The notes: a model not told the origin generated them from the letters alone. Shown: positions 52,535 through 62,231, counted from the first letter of the stretch. The stretch is 64,000 nt of DNA from JALORV01 sp963766365 (GCA_963766365.1 CAVXZK010000010.1:124001-188000); one strand, 5' to 3'. Numbers and translations are program-made.

Positions 52535-53587
52535 TCAGTCGACAATCGCCTTTGCCAGTTCGATCAGCGTCAGCGGTGCGCTGCCTTCGGCCTTGTTATT
52601 GGCAATGATGAAGCTCGGCTGGCCGCTTTTCATCGCGACGTGCACCAGGTGGACCAGCGTCCCGCGCGTGGGGATGTCCGGGTCGATCAACCGGTCGAAC
52701 GGCGCGTAGCGGTTCTTCGCCTCGTCGTAGCGGAATCCGCTCGCCAGATTCCAGCGCACCACCAGCGGTCCCTTCATGCGCCAGTCGTCACCTTCCTCCA
52801 CGGTCGCGTCCATCGCGTGGAGGGCGGCGCTCTGCCGTGGCGCAGGCGGCATGTGCGAGTGAATGCCGATGCACGGGCGCGCACCGCGGTCACGCAGCAT
52901 GCGTACAAAGCGTGGTGTCAGCAGTTCCGCGTTGCGCAGCTCGACCGCATAGATCGGCACGAGACCGTTTATGCGTGGCGGCAGGCCCGCCAGCATCGCG
53001 CCGATCCGTTCAATCGTTGTGACTGCAGCGTCTCCCTGCGTCCACTCGCGCGGCAGCGGTGGCAGCTGGAAGACGAGCGGACCGGCGCGCACCCCAAGGC
53101 CTTCGAGCGCAGGGCTGACGAAGTGCTCGACAGCCACCGCTGGGTCCAGGAAGTGGGGGTTGGCCTCGACCGGCGCACCGCGCTCACGCCGCACGACGGC
53201 ATCGCTGATCAATGCCGGCGCCTTCACGAGAAACCGGAACGCCTCCGGCACCTGGCTCGCATAGCGTGCGTAATCGGCGACGCTCAGGGGCTGGTAGAAA
53301 CTGCGGTCGATGCCGACGGCGCGCAGCAAGGGATGCTGCGAGTACGCGGCGAGCCCGTGGCGTGCCAGCTGCGCCTCGGTGTACTGGCGTGAGTAGACGA
53401 TGTCCTGCCACCCCGGAAAGCTCCATGACGAGGTGCCGAGGTAGACACTGGCTGGCAGCTGGCGCCCTAGCTGGAACACGCTTTCGTCCAGCCACGCGGG
53501 TGCGATCGTGCCAGCCGCAGCCGGGGGCGATGCACTTGGGAACGGCTCGTCGTCGAACAGCGAATCAGGAGGGACGGCACGCGACAT
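52535..53587 (-). CDS. DUF72 (YecE-like) protein
   Basis: A 350-residue protein with a TIM-barrel-like DUF72 domain starting after ~35 residues: VYLGTSSWSFPGWQDIVYSRQYTE, FYQPLSVADYARYASQVPEAFRFLVKAPALI and FQLPPLP. The family is widespread, with unknown function. The C-terminal part contains VRWNLASGFRYDEAKNRYAPF. It converges with apbE, its stop being 8 bases away, and follows the kinase gene on the minus strand by 22 bases. Confidence 0.88.
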   Translation of the reverse strand: MSRAVPPDSLFDDEPFPSASPPAAAGTIAPAWLDESVFQLGRQLPASVYLGTSSWSFPGWQDIVYSRQYTEAQLARHGLAAYSQHPLLRAVGIDRSFYQPLSVADYARYASQVPEAFRFLVKAPALISDAVVRRERGAPVEANPHFLDPAVAVEHFVSPALEGLGVRAGPLVFQLPPLPREWTQGDAAVTTIERIGAMLAGLPPRINGLVPIYAVELRNAELLTPRFVRMLRDRGARPCIGIHSHMPPAPRQSAALHAMDATVEEGDDWRMKGPLVVRWNLASGFRYDEAKNRYAPFDRLIDPDIPTRGTLVHLVHVAMKSGQPSFIIANNKAEGSAPLTLIELAKAIVD

Positions 53588-53608
53588 GGCGCGCAGTCTA
53601 AGGGCGGG

Positions 53609-55579
53609 CTACTCCTTGCGCAGCTGCTCGATGACCGCTTCGGTATCCAGGGAGAGCTGCATCGCCCGGGTGGTGGGTCCCGGGATCGGGTTCAGCGGCA
53701 GGCGCAGCAGAATCATCGTGCCTGCGCCCGGAACCGACTCGACCTTGAGAAAGGCGGCGATGCGTGCGGCACGGCTCTTCATGTTCAGCATGCCGCGGCC
53801 CGTGACGTTGCCCGTGGCAGCAAGACCGCGACCGTTGTCGGTGACGCGGATCGATAGCCACTGCGAATCGCCATCGTGGTCGACACTGAGGGTTACGCGC
53901 ACCACCCGTGCGCGACTGTGCTTTATCGCGTTGGTCAGCGCCTCCTGCACGATGCGCAGCACCGGCAGCACGGCATTGGGGTCGAGGTCGACTTCCTCTG
54001 GCAGGTTACGCGCGTCCCACTGCAGTTCCATGCCGGCTGCCCTCAACCGGGGCTCCATCCGGAAGCGCATGTTGCCGAGCGCGGCGAACAGGTCCGAGTC
54101 GTCTGCGGCCAGGGCATCGATGGCCAGCCGCATGTCGTCGATCGATTCGCGCAGGATCTGCGCCACCTGCTCGTTCGACATCGCGCCGCGCTCCACCAGC
54201 ATCAGCGAGGACAGCAGCTGCGATCCGAGGCCGTCGTGCATGTCCTGCATGATGCGCTGGCGCTCCTGAGCGCTCGCCTTTACGCGCTCGCTCTCGCGCA
54301 GCCGGTCGAAGTTGCGCTTCAGTAACTGCTCGCGCTCGTGGATGCGCGTTTCGAGGTCTGCGTTGGTCTTCTCGACTTCCGCGAGCGAGCGCACGAAGCG
54401 GTCGATCAGCGTGGCGCCCAGCGCGATCACCAGCACCGGGGTGGCGATGTTCAGCAGCGCCGGACTCGCAAAGGGCAGCACGCCGATCGCGACCAGGAAG
54501 TCGTGGACCGCCGCGACCAGAGCGATGATCAGCGCCGCGACGACGAGGCGCAGCACGAGGCCGCTCTCGCCGACCGCGCGACGCGCAAGCGACAGCACGC
54601 CCAGCGCCAGCGCGCCGAGCATGATGGCGAGCCACAGCGGACCCACGGTCAGGTCGAAGGTGCCGCCGGACAGCAGCAACAGCACCGGGCCCATCGCGGC
54701 GAGCACTCCGATGCCGAACTCCGCGCGCCCACGCTTGCGGCCGCTCTGGCGCCACATCGTGATCGTCGCCAGCGCGGTGAACGCGCCGTTACCGACGTAG
54801 AACGCCAGGCGGCTCAGGAAGTGCGCGTCGTCGGACAGCACTTCGAAGGCCGAGTCGAGCGAGCGGACCGCCCAGAAGAAGGCAATCAGGGCGAGCATGC
54901 CGAACAGGTGCTCGCTGCGGCGCCGAAACCACAGCGCCGCGAAGCCCACCGCGAGCAGCACGGTCAGGACCAGCGAGATCCATCGCAGCGTGTGACTGAC
55001 AAAGAACTCGCGGCTGTACAGCGGCTGCAGTTCCGCGGTCGGTCCGACTTGTGCCGTCCCGAGACCGTGAACGCCACTGCCGTACGAGGTGTGGATCAGG
55101 ACTTCATTGCTTCCGGACTTCAGGAAGTCGGTCGGCAGGTTGATGAGGTGCGGTCGCCGCCAGCGCACGCGTTGCGTGTCGGTATCGGTCGGCACGTCGG
55201 CCACCATGCGGCCGTTCAGATACACCGTGCCGCCGCTCGGCAATCGTTGCAGCAGCAGGCCCCAGCCTTCAGTGGGGGCGGTCGCCACCTCGAACGTCAA
55301 GCGCAGCCAGAGTCCCTGCCGAATGCCAGTCGACGATGACCATCGCATTGGCAGGCCGTGAACCTGCCAGGCCGCAGTGCTGGCCGGCACGGCATTGCGC
55401 TGGCCGGCAATGAACTCGATCCGTCCGATGGCCTTGGATTCGTCCCCGCGCGCCAGCGCCACGAACGACAGGCAGCAGAGCAGCAGAAGCAGGCCCGCGC
55501 GAGCCAGCGGGCCGAAGCGTCGGAGGGGCAGAGCCACGCCTGTGCCCGGGACGCTACCCACGGCCGCCGCAGGACTCAA
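53609..55579 (-). CDS. Sensor histidine kinase, 7TM-DISM plus HisKA_3 type
   Basis: A 656-residue membrane kinase. After a signal-like first segment comes a periplasmic beta-sandwich domain (~45-185), a seven-helix 7TMR-DISM-like block (~195-390), a coiled-coil linker, and a NarX-like kinase core with the phospho-acceptor histidine in MQDMHDGLGSQLLSSL (near 450), then an ATPase domain with EALTNAIKHS and DNGRGLAATG, the N- and G-boxes. It starts with TTG at 55579, overlapping the stop of the response regulator (TTGA), so regulator and kinase are in one operon with the regulator first. The signal is unknown. Confidence 0.9.
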   Translation of the reverse strand: MSPAAAVGSVPGTGVALPLRRFGPLARAGLLLLLCCLSFVALARGDESKAIGRIEFIAGQRNAVPASTAAWQVHGLPMRWSSSTGIRQGLWLRLTFEVATAPTEGWGLLLQRLPSGGTVYLNGRMVADVPTDTDTQRVRWRRPHLINLPTDFLKSGSNEVLIHTSYGSGVHGLGTAQVGPTAELQPLYSREFFVSHTLRWISLVLTVLLAVGFAALWFRRRSEHLFGMLALIAFFWAVRSLDSAFEVLSDDAHFLSRLAFYVGNGAFTALATITMWRQSGRKRGRAEFGIGVLAAMGPVLLLLSGGTFDLTVGPLWLAIMLGALALGVLSLARRAVGESGLVLRLVVAALIIALVAAVHDFLVAIGVLPFASPALLNIATPVLVIALGATLIDRFVRSLAEVEKTNADLETRIHEREQLLKRNFDRLRESERVKASAQERQRIMQDMHDGLGSQLLSSLMLVERGAMSNEQVAQILRESIDDMRLAIDALAADDSDLFAALGNMRFRMEPRLRAAGMELQWDARNLPEEVDLDPNAVLPVLRIVQEALTNAIKHSRARVVRVTLSVDHDGDSQWLSIRVTDNGRGLAATGNVTGRGMLNMKSRAARIAAFLKVESVPGAGTMILLRLPLNPIPGPTTRAMQLSLDTEAVIEQLRKE

Positions 55580-56247
55580 CTGCGCAGCAGTCCCATCTGG
55601 GTCGCTTCGTACACGGCCTCGCCGCGCGAATGCACCGCCAGCTTGCGATAGATCTTCTTGATGTGCGCGGTGACGGTATGCGGCGAGATGCCGAGGATCT
55701 CGCCGATCTCGTTGAAGCTCATGCCCTTGGCGAGCAGTTGCAGGATCTCGGTCTCACGCGCCGACAGCGGATTCTGCTCGGCACCTGGCACGCGCGCAGG
55801 TGCCGTCGTGCCCATGCGGTTGCGGATTGCACGCAGCACGCTTCGGGCGACGACCGGGCTGACCGGAGAGCCGCCGGCGCGCAGCAGGCGGATGCAGGAG
55901 ATGACGTCAGCCGGAGCCGAATCCTTGAGGATATATCCGGTGGCGCCCGCTTCGATCGACGACACCACGTGCTGTTCGTCGCCGAACACCGTGACGACCA
56001 TGATGTCGACGTCGGGCTTCTTCTGGCTGACCTGGCGGATCAGTTCGATGCCGCTGCCGTCGGGCAGGCCAAGGTCGATCAGCATGACATCGAACGTGAC
56101 CTTGTCGAGGATCGCCTGCGCCTCGCGCTTGTTGGCGGCCACGCCAACCAGTTTCATGCTTGGTTCGCTCTCGACAATCTGAACGAAGCGCCGGCGGAAC
56201 TCCGGCTCGTCCTCGACGATGATGATCGAAATCGGCTGCTCGCTCAT
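55576..56247 (-). CDS. Response regulator, NarL/LuxR type
   Basis: A 223-residue regulator with a receiver domain (EDEP acidic pair, phospho-acceptor Asp58 in MLIDLGLPDGSG, and Thr/Lys near 86-107) and a C-terminal LuxR helix-turn-helix starting LSARETEILQLLAKGMS and continuing to PHTVTAHIKKIYRKL. It should bind DNA when phosphorylated by the kinase encoded next to it. The ATG at 56247 sets the family length; the longer frame to 56529 has no matching sequence. Confidence 0.93.
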   Translation of the reverse strand: MSEQPISIIIVEDEPEFRRRFVQIVESEPSMKLVGVAANKREAQAILDKVTFDVMLIDLGLPDGSGIELIRQVSQKKPDVDIMVVTVFGDEQHVVSSIEAGATGYILKDSAPADVISCIRLLRAGGSPVSPVVARSVLRAIRNRMGTTAPARVPGAEQNPLSARETEILQLLAKGMSFNEIGEILGISPHTVTAHIKKIYRKLAVHSRGEAVYEATQMGLLRS

Positions 56248-56350
56248 CCAACCCCCCGAACCTGCGAATGTCCGATGATAGCCGCTGATGCCTTTGGGAG
56301 TACGGCTCGGGGGCAACGGAAAATGCGGGCCTTTTCCTAGCAGCGCGGGC

Positions 56351-56986
56351 TCAAGGCGCGAGGCGCGTCCGCTCCCAGCCGGAATCCACTCGCCGGTAGC
56401 GCAGCCGGTCGTGCAATCGTGAGGGCCGGCCCTGCCAGAACTCCATGACCGCGTGGCGCAGCCGATAACCACCCCAGTGCGGCGGACGATCCGGATTGAG
56501 CCCGTGGCGCAGCCCCATTTCGGCAGCACGGCCCATCAGCCAGGCCTTGCTGGGGATCGGCTCACTCTGCGGTGATGCCCACGCGCCGATGCGGCTCGCC
56601 AGTGGACGGCTGCGGTAATAGGCATCGGATTCCGCGGCGGCGATGCGCTCGACGCGGCCCTCGATGCGGATCTGGCGTTCGAGTTCCGGCCAGAAGAACA
56701 GTAGCGCTGCCTGCGGATTGGCCGCCAGCTCGCGTCCCTTGCGGCTGTCGTAGTTCGTGAAGAAGACGAAGCCGCGCTCGTCATAGCCTTTCAACAGCAC
56801 GACACGGGCGGAAGGAACGCCGCCGGCGTCCGCGGTGGCCAGTGTCATCGCATTCACTTCGGGCAGTTGCGAGTTCAGCGCCTCGTCCCACCATCGGCCA
56901 AATTGCGCGATCGGGTCGGCAGCGGCGTGCTCATCGTCGAGCGCGCCCTTCTTGTAGTCGGTGCGTGTGCGTGCGATCTCGTCCAT
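56351..56986 (-). CDS. pdxH: Pyridoxamine 5'-phosphate oxidase
   Basis: A 211-residue PdxH, oxidising PNP or PMP to pyridoxal 5'-phosphate with FMN. Typical segments: NAMTLATAD, the FMN/PLP site SARVVLLKGYDERGFVFFTNYDSRKG, YRSRPLASRIGAWASPQS and the C-terminal FWQGRPSRLHDRLRYRR. Length is as expected. It starts 10 bases from the end of the gamma-glutamylcyclotransferase gene upstream on the same strand. Confidence 0.96.
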   Translation of the reverse strand: MDEIARTRTDYKKGALDDEHAAADPIAQFGRWWDEALNSQLPEVNAMTLATADAGGVPSARVVLLKGYDERGFVFFTNYDSRKGRELAANPQAALLFFWPELERQIRIEGRVERIAAAESDAYYRSRPLASRIGAWASPQSEPIPSKAWLMGRAAEMGLRHGLNPDRPPHWGGYRLRHAVMEFWQGRPSRLHDRLRYRRVDSGWERTRLAP

Positions 56987-56995
56987 GGTGCCATT

Positions 56996-57637
56996 CTAGG
57001 CAGCCGCGCCCGTGCGCCAGACTTGCGGGTCGACGCCGGCATGGCGGGCCAGCCTTTCGAAGTGCGGATCGACGATGCCGTGCGCGCGCAATCCGCAGAT
57101 CGTGTTGACCAGGTAGTCGAGGCTGGTGCCATAGCGGCCGCAGCTGCCGCGTGCGAAGACGTCGAGAATCTCGCGTTCGTCGAGGCGCCCGGCGTAGTTG
57201 GGCGCCTCACGCCGCACGACGAACGCCACCGCAGAGACCAGGGAGCCGTCATCCAGCCGGCACTCGAGATGCCGCGGTTCGTAGGAGTTGGTCATCATCT
57301 CGCGCTGCCAGAGTTGCAAGAACTGACTGCGCACCGCCCCGGCGGGAACGCGGAAGACGACTCCGGCACACGAGCCGCCGCGGTCGAGTCCGGCGACGAG
57401 TCCCGGACAGTCCGGCGTGCCCCGGTTGATGCGGCTCCACAGGCACAGCCGCCGGTGGTAGCCGTGCACGCGGGCAGCCTGTCGCAGGTCGAATGAGAGT
57501 TCCGGCTTCCAGATCAGGGAGCCGTAGCCGAACACCCAGAGCGGTTGTTCGCCATCCCAGCGCTCGAGGAAGGCATCCAGCGAGGCCTCGAGCTCCTCGT
57601 AGCTGAGGCGACGCGGCGAGCTGTCGGCAACGCTCAT
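56996..57637 (-). CDS. Gamma-glutamylcyclotransferase ChaC
   Basis: A 213-residue ChaC-type enzyme: LWVFGYGSLIWKP with the substrate-binding YGSL motif, the central GYHRRLCLWSRINRG, and the APNYAG and HFERLARHAG blocks toward the C terminus. ChaC proteins degrade glutathione to 5-oxoproline and Cys-Gly in the cytoplasm. The start at 57637 overlaps the stop of the upstream MFS gene (ATGA), so it is co-translated with a transporter. Confidence 0.9.
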   Translation of the reverse strand: MSVADSSPRRLSYEELEASLDAFLERWDGEQPLWVFGYGSLIWKPELSFDLRQAARVHGYHRRLCLWSRINRGTPDCPGLVAGLDRGGSCAGVVFRVPAGAVRSQFLQLWQREMMTNSYEPRHLECRLDDGSLVSAVAFVVRREAPNYAGRLDEREILDVFARGSCGRYGTSLDYLVNTICGLRAHGIVDPHFERLARHAGVDPQVWRTGAAA

Positions 57638-58815
57638 TCCGGCCGCCCCACCCGCGCTCGTTCGAGTCTCATGCGCTGCCGCGCGCTCCATCCGCCGCCG
57701 GCCAATGCCGCGGCCATCAGCCAGAAGCCGGCCGCAGCGCCGAGCACCGAGCCAAAGGCGCCGATGACCAGCGGCAGCACCACGTGGCTGCCGTTCATGA
57801 TTGTCGCGCGCAGGCCGAGTGCTTCGCCGACACGCCCCTTGGGCGAACGCTCATGCAGCAGCGACATCACATTCGGTTGCGCCGACCCCAGGCCCAGACC
57901 GAGCAGGAACGCGACGCCCATCAGCGGTGCCATCGTGTCGAAGAGCGGCATCAGCCCGAAGGCGGCGGCCGAGGCGAGCAGGGTGAACAGCAGCACCTGC
58001 CACTCGCGATAGCGGCGTGACAGCGCCGGCATGGCGAGTCGGATGGCGAACGTGGCTGCGGCAAAGCTGCCGAGCACCAGTCCGATCTCCGAGGCGGACA
58101 GGCCCACGCTGTTGCCGTAGACCGGGATCAGGAACGACTGCATGTCCCACGCCATCGAAATCAGCCCGCTGACAATCAGCACTGCGCGCACGTCGGCATG
58201 ACGCAGCAGCTCGAAAGGGTCGGTCGCCGGCGCGCCGTGCTCGTGAGCCTCCCGGGCCGGCATGTGGTGTCGCTGTGAAAACAGCAATGCGAGGCTCACC
58301 GCCAACAGGACGAATACGGCCGCGAAGGTGGCACGATGCCCGAACGCGTCGATCATGAAGCCGCTCGCCACGGGTGCGATCAATCCCGACGTCGAAAAGC
58401 CGAGCGCCAGAATCGAAAACGCCGCCGGTCGGCGCGCCGGGTCGGCCAGCACGCCGACCATGTTCTGCGCAGTCATCTGCAGGTACATGAAGCCGGTGCC
58501 GAGCAGCGCCGCCGCGACCAGCAGCGGCGCGACGTCGGCGGTGGCGTAGGGAAACGCCGCCGGGAGCAGCGCGCCCGCTGTCATCAGGACCGTTCCGAAC
58601 AGCAACGGTCGATAGGGCCCGACGCGGTCGAGCCAGCGCCCGGCGCGCACGGCGAGCAGCGCCGGCACCAGCGCAAACAGCGCCATCACGACGCCCACCG
58701 TGAAGGTCGAGGCCTTGTTGGACAGCGCGTACAGCGATGCAGTGACGCGCGCGGCGCCAAACGCGGTGTGCGTCAGCACGACGAAGCCGATGATGCGAGC
58801 CAGGCTCAGCGTCAT
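57634..58815 (-). CDS. MFS transporter
   Basis: A 393-residue major facilitator with twelve predicted membrane segments. The cytoplasmic loop motif is RAGRWLDRVGPYRPLLFG between helices 2 and 3, and the second half carries the related VMSLLHERSPKGRVGEALG. The substrate cannot be named; drug/proton antiport is one possibility. Its start overlaps the EamA gene's stop and its stop overlaps the chaC start, so EamA, MFS and chaC form one coupled series. Confidence 0.88.
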   Translation of the reverse strand: MTLSLARIIGFVVLTHTAFGAARVTASLYALSNKASTFTVGVVMALFALVPALLAVRAGRWLDRVGPYRPLLFGTVLMTAGALLPAAFPYATADVAPLLVAAALLGTGFMYLQMTAQNMVGVLADPARRPAAFSILALGFSTSGLIAPVASGFMIDAFGHRATFAAVFVLLAVSLALLFSQRHHMPAREAHEHGAPATDPFELLRHADVRAVLIVSGLISMAWDMQSFLIPVYGNSVGLSASEIGLVLGSFAAATFAIRLAMPALSRRYREWQVLLFTLLASAAAFGLMPLFDTMAPLMGVAFLLGLGLGSAQPNVMSLLHERSPKGRVGEALGLRATIMNGSHVVLPLVIGAFGSVLGAAAGFWLMAAALAGGGWSARQRMRLERARVGRPE

Positions 58816-59717
58816 GTGACTCGCGCCGGGTGGGGCGCGACGACCGGCCGCCAGGCGACCAGCGCGACACCGGCGCAGGTCACGGCGATGCCCAGCGCTG
58901 TCAGCAAGGTCGGCCGCACGCCGAACATTGCCCATTCGAGCGCGACGGCAATGATCGGTGTCAGGTAGAGCAGGCTGGTCACGCGCGTCGCCTGGCCGCG
59001 CCGCATCAGGGTGTGCAGCGCGTTGACCGCGAGGATCGAGGCCAGGACGACCAGGAACAGGATGCTGGCTACGAGAGGCCACGACCATTCGACCGGGAAG
59101 CCCTCGACGGCGACCGCAAGTGGGGCCAGCACAAGCGCGCTGGCGATGAACTGCACCGCTCCAGCGGCGCGCAGGTCAACGGCCGGACAGAAGATGCGCT
59201 GGTACAGCGTGCCGGCCGTGATCGCTGCGAGCGCGATCGATATCGCGACCAGCGCGGGCAGGGTCAATGCCCTGACGTCGATCTTGTGCCAGACGACGAG
59301 TGCGACCCCCAGCAGGCCGAGCGCAACACCGAGCCATTGCGGGGGCCGCGGCCGCTCGCCGAGCAACGGCGCCGCGACCATCGCTGTGACGAGAGGTTGC
59401 AGCGCCAGGATCAGCGCGGCGATGCCCGCCGACATGCCCAGGTATTGCGCATAGTGGCTGCCGCCGAGATTGACGGCATGCATCAGCAGTCCGGCCACCA
59501 CGACGTGTCCGAGCAGGGCGCCGCGCGGCCACGTGGGACGCGCGACCAGCGCTATCGGCAAGACCAGTGCGATGCCGAAAACGAAGCGCAACGTCAGGAA
59601 TGTGAACGGTGGCGCGTACTGCAATCCGACCTTGGTCGCCAGGTAGCCGGAGCCCCAGACGGTGACGAAGAACCAGGCCAGCCAGCGGCTGGAGTCGAAG
59701 GGTCGGGCGGCGATCAC
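58812..59717 (-). CDS. EamA/DMT family transporter
   Basis: A 301-residue protein with ten predicted membrane segments in two EamA repeats. Key stretches are WLAWFFVTVWGSGYLATKV near the N terminus and a LQPLVTAMVAAPLLGERP loop in the middle. Substrate unknown. It is the first gene of a run with MFS and chaC, all with four-base overlaps, divergent from ahpC. Confidence 0.88.
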   Translation of the reverse strand: MIAARPFDSSRWLAWFFVTVWGSGYLATKVGLQYAPPFTFLTLRFVFGIALVLPIALVARPTWPRGALLGHVVVAGLLMHAVNLGGSHYAQYLGMSAGIAALILALQPLVTAMVAAPLLGERPRPPQWLGVALGLLGVALVVWHKIDVRALTLPALVAISIALAAITAGTLYQRIFCPAVDLRAAGAVQFIASALVLAPLAVAVEGFPVEWSWPLVASILFLVVLASILAVNALHTLMRRGQATRVTSLLYLTPIIAVALEWAMFGVRPTLLTALGIAVTCAGVALVAWRPVVAPHPARVT

Positions 59718-59893
59718 GTGCGGATTCTTGCAGACGCCGAAGCCGCCGCTGCGCCGCCGGCCGCCATTTGGTTGTTCCGAGGCGAGAGACTATCGGCCAA
59801 TTAGCGAAATTGAATTGGAAAGTCTGCATCGATAGCCTCAATATTCAGTCCTCAGATTTGATTCCCCTTACCAACCCAATGAGGTCTAGCACC

Positions 59894-60457
59894 ATGTCGA
59901 TCATCAACACCCAGGTCCAGCCCTTCAAGGCCCAGGCTTTCCACAACGGCAAGTTCATCGAAGTGACCGAGCAGTCCCTCAAGGGCAAGTGGTCGGTGCT
60001 GGTGTTCATGCCTGCGGCGTTCACCTTCAACTGCCCGACGGAAGTCGAGGATGCGGCCGACAACTACCACATGTTCAAGACGCTCGGCGCCGAGGTCTAT
60101 ATCGTCACGACCGACACGCACTTCGCGCACAAGGTGTGGCACGAGACCAGCCCGGCCGTCGGTAAGGCGAAGTTCCCGCTGGTCGGCGACCCGACGCACA
60201 CGCTGACCCGCATGTTCGGCGTGCACATCGAGGAAGAGGGTCTGGCGCTGCGCGGCACCTTCATCGTCAACCCGGACGGCGTGATCAAGACCGCGGAAAT
60301 CCACGACAACAGCATCGCCCGTGACGTCAAGGAGACACTGCGCAAGCTGCAAGCCGCGCAGTACGTCGCCAAGAATCCGGGGCAGGTGTGCCCGGCCAAG
60401 TGGCAGGAAGGCGCCAAGACGCTGACGCCGTCGCTCGACCTGGTCGGCAAGATCTGA
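59894..60457 (+). CDS. ahpC: Alkyl hydroperoxide reductase subunit C (peroxiredoxin)
   Basis: A 187-residue typical two-cysteine peroxiredoxin of the AhpC class: peroxidatic Cys47 in FTFNCPTE and resolving Cys166 in GQVCPAKW, with DTHFAHKVWHETS and the LRGTFIVNPDGVIK strand between them. It reduces hydrogen peroxide and organic peroxides and is recharged by AhpF. The ATG at 59894 gives the normal start. The 75-base gap to ahpF contains GCCTCCG...CGGAGGC (60476-60504), a hairpin that may lower ahpF expression. Confidence 0.97.
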   Translation: MSIINTQVQPFKAQAFHNGKFIEVTEQSLKGKWSVLVFMPAAFTFNCPTEVEDAADNYHMFKTLGAEVYIVTTDTHFAHKVWHETSPAVGKAKFPLVGDPTHTLTRMFGVHIEEEGLALRGTFIVNPDGVIKTAEIHDNSIARDVKETLRKLQAAQYVAKNPGQVCPAKWQEGAKTLTPSLDLVGKI

Positions 60458-60532
60458 TCGATCCAGACCGCAATCGCCTCCGCTGGTTGGTCGCCGGCGG
60501 AGGCGTCGCCTTGCCTCACTTCGGAGTTCGCC

Positions 60533-62137
60533 ATGTTGGACGACAACCTCAAGACTCAGCTCGCCGCCTACCTGCAGCGCCTCACGGACACGGTCGAGAT
60601 CGTCGCCTCGTACGACGAGCGCGAAGCCTCGCGTGAGATGCGCGAACTGCTCGACCAGATCGCGGCGCTGAGCCCGCTGATCCGCCTGCGCCATGACGGC
60701 CAGGATGCGCGCCGGCCGTCGTTCTCGATCAGCCGCGCGGGCCACGACATGGGCGTGCGCTTCGCCGCGATCCCGATGGGCCACGAGTTCACCTCGCTGG
60801 TGCTGGCGCTGCTGCAGGCCGGCGGCCATCCGCCCAAGCTCGAGCCCGACGTGATCGAGCAGATCCGGTCACTGGAAGGCGACTTCGCCTTCGAGACCTA
60901 CATGTCGCTCACCTGCCACAACTGCCCCGACGTAGTCCAGGCGCTGAATCTGATGGCGGTGCTCAACCCGCGCATCCGCCACGTCGCGATCGACGGGGGG
61001 CTCTTCAAGGACGAAGTTGAGGCACGCCAGATCATGGCGGTGCCGATGATCTTCCTGAACGGCCAGCCGTTCGGCTCGGGCCGCATGGAGATCGGCGAGA
61101 TCCTCGCGAAGATCGACATTGGCGCGACGGCGCGCGATGCGAAGAAGCTGGCGGCGAAGGACGTGTTCGACGTGCTGATCGTCGGCGGTGGTCCTGCCGG
61201 CGCCGCCGCCGCTGTGTACGCAGCGCGCAAGGGCATCCGCACCGGCATCGTGGCCGAGCGCCTCGGCGGCCAGACATTGGACACACTCGGCATCGAGAAC
61301 TTCATCTCGGTGCTGGAAACCGAAGGACCCAAGTTCGCCGCGGCGCTGGAAGCGCACGCGCGGCAGTATGACGTCGACATCATCGGCGGCCACCGGGTCG
61401 AGTTGCTCGAACCACCGGCTGCGCCGGGTGGCGTGACCACGGTGACGCTCGCGAACGGCGCACAGCTGAAGGGCAGGACCGTGGTGCTGTCTACCGGCGC
61501 ACGCTGGCGCAACGTCAACGTGCCCGGCGAGCAGGAATACCGGAACAAGGGCGTGGCCTACTGCCCGCACTGCGACGGGCCTCTCTACAAGGGCAAGAAG
61601 GTCGCGGTGATCGGTGGTGGCAACTCGGGCGTCGAGGCGGCGATCGATCTTGCAGGCGTCGTCGAGCACGTGACGCTGATCGAGTTCGCCGACCAGCTGA
61701 AGGCCGACGCCGTGCTCGTGAGCAAACTCAGGAGCCTGCCGAACGTGACGGTTCATACGAACGCGCAGACCACCCAAATCACGGGCGATGGCCAGAAGGT
61801 CACCGGGCTGCGCTTTCGCAACCGTGCGACCGGCGCCGAGCGCGAGATCGAATTGGCCGGCGTGTTCGTGCAGATCGGCCTGGTGCCCAACACCGAGTGG
61901 CTGAAAGGCACGGTGGAGCTGTCGAAGTACGGCGAGATCGTCGTCGATGCGAGGGGTGCCACGAGCGTGCCCGGCGTGTTCGCCGCAGGCGACGCCACGA
62001 CGACACCGTTCAAGCAGATCATCATTGCCGCCGGGGACGGGGCAAAGGCGGCGCTATCGGCCTTCGACCACTTGATTCGCCACAGCGTCACCGCGGCGGC
62101 TCCGTCGGAATCGGCGCCCTTGATGCTCGCCGCCTAG
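60533..62137 (+). CDS. ahpF: Alkyl hydroperoxide reductase subunit F
   Basis: A 534-residue flavoprotein: two N-terminal thioredoxin-like folds with the active dithiol TCHNCPD (near residue 128), then an FAD/NAD(P)H thioredoxin-reductase-like part with VLIVGGGPAGAAAAVYAARKG, the redox CPHCDG and VIGGGNSGVEAAIDLAG. It passes electrons from NADH to AhpC. Length is typical (~520). It forms an operon with ahpC. A GC-rich hairpin follows the stop. Confidence 0.97.
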   Translation: MLDDNLKTQLAAYLQRLTDTVEIVASYDEREASREMRELLDQIAALSPLIRLRHDGQDARRPSFSISRAGHDMGVRFAAIPMGHEFTSLVLALLQAGGHPPKLEPDVIEQIRSLEGDFAFETYMSLTCHNCPDVVQALNLMAVLNPRIRHVAIDGGLFKDEVEARQIMAVPMIFLNGQPFGSGRMEIGEILAKIDIGATARDAKKLAAKDVFDVLIVGGGPAGAAAAVYAARKGIRTGIVAERLGGQTLDTLGIENFISVLETEGPKFAAALEAHARQYDVDIIGGHRVELLEPPAAPGGVTTVTLANGAQLKGRTVVLSTGARWRNVNVPGEQEYRNKGVAYCPHCDGPLYKGKKVAVIGGGNSGVEAAIDLAGVVEHVTLIEFADQLKADAVLVSKLRSLPNVTVHTNAQTTQITGDGQKVTGLRFRNRATGAEREIELAGVFVQIGLVPNTEWLKGTVELSKYGEIVVDARGATSVPGVFAAGDATTTPFKQIIIAAGDGAKAALSAFDHLIRHSVTAAAPSESAPLMLAA

Positions 62138-62193
62138 CCGATCACCCGCGAGGCGGCCATCGCCTCAGGACACGGCGGCCATCCTCAGAAGTC

Positions 62194-62222
62194 GCGCTCG
62201 CCCGGAGCGTTCGGGCGGGCGC
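62194..62222. terminator. GC-rich hairpin between convergent ahpF and Bug receptor genes
   Basis: GCGCTCGCCCG (62194-62204), loop gagcgtt, CGGGCGGGCGC (62212-62222): 11 pairs with one G-T. A run of four T comes seven bases later on the plus strand. It may end both transcripts, but the weak T tract leaves this uncertain. Confidence 0.4.
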
Positions 62223-62231
62223 TCAGCCCTT

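Noticed and set aside
59718..59893. OxyR binding site upstream of ahpC
   Set aside because: ATAG-like pieces occur (near 59790 and 59832), but spacing and symmetry do not match the four-part OxyR pattern well enough.
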